From Neocallimastix lanati (nom. inval.) (taxonomy: Eukaryota > Neocallimastigomycota > Neocallimastigomycetes > Neocallimastigales > Neocallimastigaceae), in the NCBI GenBank assembly GCA_016946835.1, contig JACVTC010000531.1, positions 1 to 20,296 of the forward strand: a stretch of 20,296 nucleotides of DNA, given 5' to 3'. The notes under the pieces were generated by a model. The model had not been told where the DNA came from. It worked only from the letters and a program-made list of their open reading frames with translations, and did no database searches. Shown one piece after another: positions 15,585 to 20,296 of the stretch. Both the position numbers and the translations under genes were made by a program. The first letter of the stretch is position 1. Every line of letters starts with the position of its first letter.

Positions 15585-18500
15585 TTATTCATAAATTGAA
15601 GCACGTACTCCAATTGAATCTAAATAAGAATTCATAATATTAAAACTATTTGAAACATTTAAAATAGTAGTTGGTGTATTACAGCAAGTGTTTAAAGTAT
15701 TTACAGAATGACATATTTCACAATATCGAATCTATAGCATCGGTATTATTTTTAAACATATCTTGTATTATAGCATTAGTACCATGTGCTACTAAGGCAT
15801 CCTTTTCCATTTCACCAATTCTTAATCCACCATTACGAGATTTTCCTTCAGTAGGTTGTTTACTAATAGAATTAACATTTCCTGTGGTTCGATAAAACAT
15901 TTTTCTTGAACTTGATGTTGTAAAGCAGTGTAGTAACAAACTCAACAAACGCATTTCCAATAGATTTACCGGAAATTGGGTCGACCATCTCTTCTAAAAT
16001 GGAATATCACTTTCAAAGAATTTGGATTCAAACGAACGTAAATCTTCGCTTTCTATAGAAGCATCAAAATACGTTCCAAATCTTTGTGGATCCATAATCA
16101 TACATTTACCAACATACATTTCAATTAAATGACCTACCGTCATTCTTGAAGGAAAAGCATGTGGATTTACAATGATATCAGGAATTACACCATATTTTGT
16201 TCTTGGCATCATTTCTTCTAGTAATATCGAACCAATCACACCCTTCTGAGCATATCGACTTGCGAATTTATCACCTTGTTGTGGTTGATATAAATGTCGA
16301 ACTTTTACACAGCAATAGCATACATCATCCTCAATATATCTGGTACAATGATCCACAATCACAGGTTTTCTGAAATATTTTCTACATCAGTCACTTTATT
16401 TGAAATCACATCATATATACGAAATAGTGGTTCATTGACATTGTGAGGATTATAAGCAATTTTTGTATTTGGTTTTGGTAATCCATCTTTATAGTTTAAA
16501 TTAATGTTGACTAATATTTCCCTTTTAATGTTATAGGACAAGTATTGAAATCGATATTTAATATTATTAAATAATCCATCTTTAATACTTTTATCATTAA
16601 ATATTAAACTATCCTCTTGATTGTTGCATATGCCATGATAGCCACAATGGCATTTTGACCTCCGAATCTGTGGTATGTATTTCCAGTAGTCACCAGAAGT
16701 GTATCATCACTTTCAATAGTAATATTTGACAAGTCAGCGAGACGGTTTCTAAATTCATTATTATTTAAAGTTAAATTTTTCAAATTTAATATTTTCCGAA
16801 TTCTCTTCTTTCCCATCCATTATTTCGGGGTTATTTCATGAACACTATTCTTACTTGAATTTTCTTCAATAGAATTATCCAAAAATTCTAAATTCGAAAA
16901 TAATTCATTCATATTAATATTATCTTTATTGAGTAAAAAATCTAAGGACTTATAATGACACAGTCTTCTTGATAAAATATATTCTAGCTTTGTCATACAA
17001 AATGGTCTTTGTGCATTAATTAGTCTTCTAGAATTATCGTTGTATTTAAAGATGGTGCTGTCATTCGACATACACTGCTTTGTCATTCCAGCTTGAAATG
17101 TGAGTCTTGGTACATGATTATTACCAGGAAATGGCGATAAAGCACTAATTAAACCAAAAATAAAATTTGGATCAAGTTCTTCGTATTGATAATTGATATT
17201 TATTTTATTTTCAGAAATTTCAACAAGTCTTATGCCAATTTCTTTTCCGTTTTTCTTTATTCTAATTGGTCGAAACATTCTTCCTTCATCCGTAAATAAA
17301 TAATAACTGATGTTATCGAAAACACAACTTATATAAGGATATTTCAATTTTAATACTTTATAAGTATAGCTACTAAATCCGTGGTAGTGAATCCGATAAA
17401 CCGTGTATTCAATAATACTGGATATTTTTTTCCAGTTTTTAAAGTTTTTCTTTTTTCATTAGGACTATTAGAATTACTAGTGTCACTATCACAATAATCA
17501 TCATCTCCATATTCAGAGTTACTTTGACTATTATCATTACTTTTATTTTCAGTGTTACTTTGGCTATTATCATTAATATTTTCATCTGAATTACTATTAC
17601 TATTATCGTCATCTTTTTTTCTTGAGTTGTAGCATCATATATTTCATTATACTTGAATAAAAAGGGTTCAAGAATTTTTTCATCAATAGTAAAATCTGGC
17701 CCCATTAATACAGATAATCCAAAATATTTTACAAAGCCTACATCTTTGGATTCAGGAGTTTCAAATGGACAAAATAACCGTAATCATAAGACATACGGAG
17801 TTGAGAATTATCACTCTCTGTGTTGATGGAATTTGAACTCTTCGTAAATGGGAAAGTTTATCGTAGTAAGAACGCTTACTTAACGTTTGTACAGAAATAG
17901 CTTCATATTCTCGGAAATAAGAACGAACTTTTCCAGATTTTACATTTCCGTACAATTTTATATTTAAATTTCTAATGAACTTATCCAGTGGTAATTTTTT
18001 ATTTTCCAAAGTAAAATATTTTATGCTACGATATAAGGAATAAGGAAAGGTATCAATACGACTGTTATAATATTGAACATTTCCTTCATTATGGAATAAT
18101 GATCTTGCCATTGCCAAATAAGTATAGAATTTAGTACTTTTATCATTATATGACGAATCGTTTGATGATGACTCATTACAATGTAAGTAGTCTGGAGTAA
18201 AGTAGCTATCGATCATTCTATCGACCATGGATAATATTTATTATGACTTTCGGAACGACGAGCTATAATAGATTGTAATGTTTCTTCAGGAAATGAATCC
18301 GGAATAATAATATTAATATCTTTAGGTAAATTTTCACCAATCACCACCGATACGATTATATTTTTAATTTCATCCAAGGAAAGCGAAGGATTCAAATGAT
18401 GAAGAATATACACCAATGATATACTTTTGTCTTTCATGCGACTTAATTCCTTTTATACGTAACTCTTGGAAAATAATGAATAATAAACTCTAATATCTAA

Positions 18501-19100
18501 TAAGGTATATCTTTTCATATTGCTTAATTTTTTTTCTCGACTTTTATTTGAAAATCTATAATGGATATCAATATTAGTGTATTCATTGTTTAAATCCACA
18601 TAATTTTCATTCCCTAAATTATGGTAATCCAATTTAACCTTTTCCCTTTTTTCTTTACTTCTTGTAGATTGCTTTAACATAATCTTTTTTAAATATACAT
18701 GTAACTATAATCGGTAACATCTCCAGAGATTGAAATTTTCCTTTTTCATTACATTCCTTATACTCAATGCGATCCTCCTTATAAACAAAAAAAGGTGTAC
18801 AAAATATTTCTTGTGAAATAATCACTTTTCAATCCCATCTACAACGAATACTCCGTCGATTGGTGCTGGTATTTTAATTTCATAATCATCATGAATTAAT
18901 GATATATAGTATGTCTTTTTCTCTACCATCAAATGATCATACTCTACCTCTGGAATAGAAATAGTTAAAGGATTTAATTTAGGTAGCTTTTTTTCTAAAA
19001 ATACTTTAATATCATACAACTTTTTTATAAATAATTTATCTATATTAGCATAGACATTATATTGATTTATAAATTTTGCCAAATAATTATTTTCGCTCAT
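15585..19100 (-). pseudogene. rpb2: RNA polymerase second subunit (Rpb2-like), broken by many frame shifts
   Basis: Full-length but inactivated gene for the second-largest RNA polymerase subunit. From ATG 19098-19100 to a stop at 15585-15587 is about 1170 codons, the usual Rpb2 length. Recognisable pieces in order: FVVDGIEK (about 18822); the lobe region; KLSHLRRVQIPS (about 17840); a CPFETPE block and TPESKDVGFVKYFG (about 17740); an acidic Ser/Asn/Asp insertion (about 17460-17640); TDEGRMFRP (about 17280); LISALSPFPGNNHVPR (about 17120); FGGQNAIVAIMAY (about 16650); QEDSLIFN (about 16600); GLPKPNTKI (about 16470); QGDKFASRYAQKG (about 16250) with PHAFPSRMTVGHLIE (about 16130); SRNGGLRIGEMEKDALVAHG (about 15800); and a C-terminal zinc site CEIC...CC (about 15690). 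At least a dozen frame changes occur, for example near 18830, 18685, 18450, 18230, 17830, 17770, 17420, 16820, 16640, 16540, 16360, 16000, 15915 and 15720. Similarity runs across each, so decay is by small indels. Confidence 0.95.
17460..17640. repeat. Acidic Ser/Asn/Asp low-complexity insertion in Rpb2 remnant
   Basis: About 55 codons rich in Asp, Ser, Asn and Glu in the expected minus-strand frame, with an internal duplication (Asn-Asp-Asn-Ser-Gln-Ser-Asn occurs twice). It falls just after the CPFETPE-type block, where Rpb2 normally has no such tract. A comparable acidic insertion occurs in the RNA polymerase C-terminal subunit at 4914-6416. Confidence 0.6.
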
Positions 19101-19101
19101 G
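19098..19101. promoter_or_regulatory. CATG overlap of divergent start codons (Rpb2 and UDG)
   Basis: The minus-strand Rpb2 ATG occupies 19098-19100 and the plus-strand UDG ATG occupies 19099-19101, so the two genes share two bases and have no intergenic DNA. Each promoter would have to lie inside the coding sequence of the other. Both starts are supported by family-like N-termini, but alternative starts cannot be excluded because both genes are broken. Confidence 0.6.
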
Positions 19102-19751
19102 TCATGGAATGATTTCTTTATTAAAAATTCAAAATTAATTAATCATATATTAAATCAGTTGAAACAACGTATTACACACCACCTTTGGAACATATATTGC
19201 TATTTTTAAGTATATACCATTGGAGAAAGTTAAAGTGGTGATGATTGGTGATGAACCCTACCAAAAATCATGTGATAGAAGCGATATTGCATTTGCAACA
19301 CGAAATTCTACTCCTCCTCTTCTATTGAAACGTATATTTCAAAATATGGAAAGTACGGTAACTTCTTTTAAACGACCAATAGATTACCATTTAGATCAAT
19401 GGCTTAAAAATGGAATATTTTTATGCAATTTTTGTTTTACCCGTCCTGTAGTCGATACTATTCCTTTTCATTATACCTTCTATGGGAACCGTTCATTAAC
19501 AATTTAGTACAATATATCTCTAATCATCATTCTGTGGTTTTCTTATTATTTGGCTCTAAAGCCATTTCTTTACGTAAATCAATTAATGAAATAAATCTTC
19601 AGTAGTCGAAGTTCCTCATCCAATCAATGAATATACTAAATTTAAAAATTCAAAATGTTTCATTAAAGCAAGAGAACTTGCTGGTGAAATTGGTTTACTT
19701 TTGAATGGTAAAAACAGTGAAAATATTTGTATATATATATATTTTTTTTAA
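19099..19751 (+). pseudogene. ung: Family 1 uracil-DNA glycosylase, broken by about four frame shifts
   Basis: Remnant of a UDG that removes uracil from DNA; in poxviruses the homologue is also the polymerase processivity partner. The start ATG 19099-19101 gives Met-Ser-Trp-Asn-Asp-Phe-Phe, a typical UDG opening. It continues in other frames with YYTPPLEHI (about 19170-19192), then KVKVVMIGDEPYQ (19226-19264) at the catalytic loop, FATRNSTPPLLLKRIF, and DQWLKNGIFLCNFCFT (about 19396-19443) at the strand bearing the uracil-binding Asn. The next frame holds VVFLLFGSKA (about 19533-19562), and the last has the HP of the leucine-loop motif (PHPIN, about 19616-19630) and FIKARELAGEIG. The frame changes near 19160, 19200, 19480 and 19600. 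The water-activating Asp of GQDPYH is Glu here (GDEPYQ). Start codon overlaps that of Rpb2 on the other strand. Confidence 0.87.
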
Positions 19752-20296
19752 TTTATTAATAATATTTTATAAATAACATGTACAAAAATTATAAAATAAT
19801 TAATAATAAATTTAATAATAAAAATATTTTTTTTAAAAACCAAAAAACAAAAACCAAAAAAAAATATTTATATATATATTTGTAAATGTTAAAGAAAATT
19901 TTATGTTAATTTTTTAAAATTTAAAATAACCAAATAAAAAATTGTATATTATTTTATATATTTATATTTTTTTATTATAACTCAAAAATATTAAAAATTT
20001 TTTTTATAATCATAAAATAAAAGTATAATATATGAGTCATACATTATAAATTGATATTTCTATATTTCATATTTATTAATTAAAAAATAGAAAATAAAAA
20101 TATTATTTATTCATAATATTAAACATTTATTTTATATTCGTATATTGTGTATTCTTAAATTTTTACAAATTTATTTTATAAAAATAAATATTTTTTAAAT
20201 AAAATAGTAATGGAAAATATTTATACTTTATATATACGAATATTAAGTATTTAAATTTATAAAAAAAAATTATTATGAATTCATTATACCATCTAT
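19752..20296. other. AT-rich DNA, nothing recognised
   Basis: About 545 bases of A/T-rich sequence with homopolymers and a small AAAAACCAAAAAA-type repeat near 19838-19862. I see no gene on either strand; a gene may begin beyond the window edge. Confidence 0.55.

Noticed and set aside
15417-15599. 60-codon hydrophobic frame that could pass for a membrane peptide
   Set aside because: Composed of Phe, Ile, Leu, Asn and Tyr codons expected from A/T homopolymers, in an intergenic region, and it overlaps the Rpb2 stop.
12800-19751. Frame breaks in D5, Rpb2 and UDG as spliceosomal introns or programmed frameshifts
   Set aside because: Protein similarity continues across the breaks with shifts of about one base and no removable segment, no GT..AG pairs of suitable length, and no slippery-site pattern; there are also too many of them.
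1-20296. tRNA, rRNA or CRISPR-like arrays
   Set aside because: No GC-rich cloverleaf-like segment, no rRNA-like conserved stretch and no spaced direct repeats outside the telomere and coding microsatellites.

Overview
The window starts at a eukaryotic chromosome end. Bases 1-476 are a C-strand telomere tract of mixed CCCTAA and CCCCTAA units, and the rest is extremely AT-rich DNA with long A/T homopolymers and Asn-coding microsatellites. This points to an AT-rich unicellular eukaryote or an early-diverging fungus; the first protein gene recalls ORF1 proteins of non-LTR retrotransposons from such fungi. The host assignment is inference, and no host housekeeping gene is present to confirm it.

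Layout: (1) 1-476 telomere. (2) 477-1757 AT-rich subtelomere. (3) 1758-3971 an intact gene for a 737-residue retrotransposon ORF1/Gag-like protein, clearly more GC-rich than everything around it and with no reverse transcriptase beside it. (4) 3972-4913 AT-rich spacer with a short coding-like scrap. (5) 4914-19751 a block of genes typical of nucleocytoplasmic large DNA viruses (Nucleocytoviricota): the C-terminal part of the RNA polymerase largest subunit (+), family B DNA polymerase (-), two unrecognised small proteins (- and +), a D5-like superfamily 3 helicase (+), RNA polymerase second subunit (-) and a family 1 uracil-DNA glycosylase (+). (6) 19752-20296 AT-rich DNA in which I see no gene.

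Together the block is the replication and transcription core of a large DNA virus: polymerase, replicative helicase, UDG (a processivity partner in poxviruses) and RNA polymerase. I see no capsid, packaging ATPase or late transcription factor gene. I read it as an endogenised viral segment close to a telomere. The left half (RNAP C-terminal subunit, PolB and both unknown genes) is intact. The right half (D5, Rpb2, UDG) is recognisable along its whole length but broken by many single-frame shifts.

The most interesting signals are: an RNA polymerase largest subunit that begins as its own ORF about where archaeal A'/A'' subunits split; short hairpins just after the stop codons of all four intact viral genes, as in the 3'-end signals of mimivirus-like viruses; the CATG overlap of the divergent Rpb2 and UDG start codons; and the sharp intact/broken asymmetry across the block.
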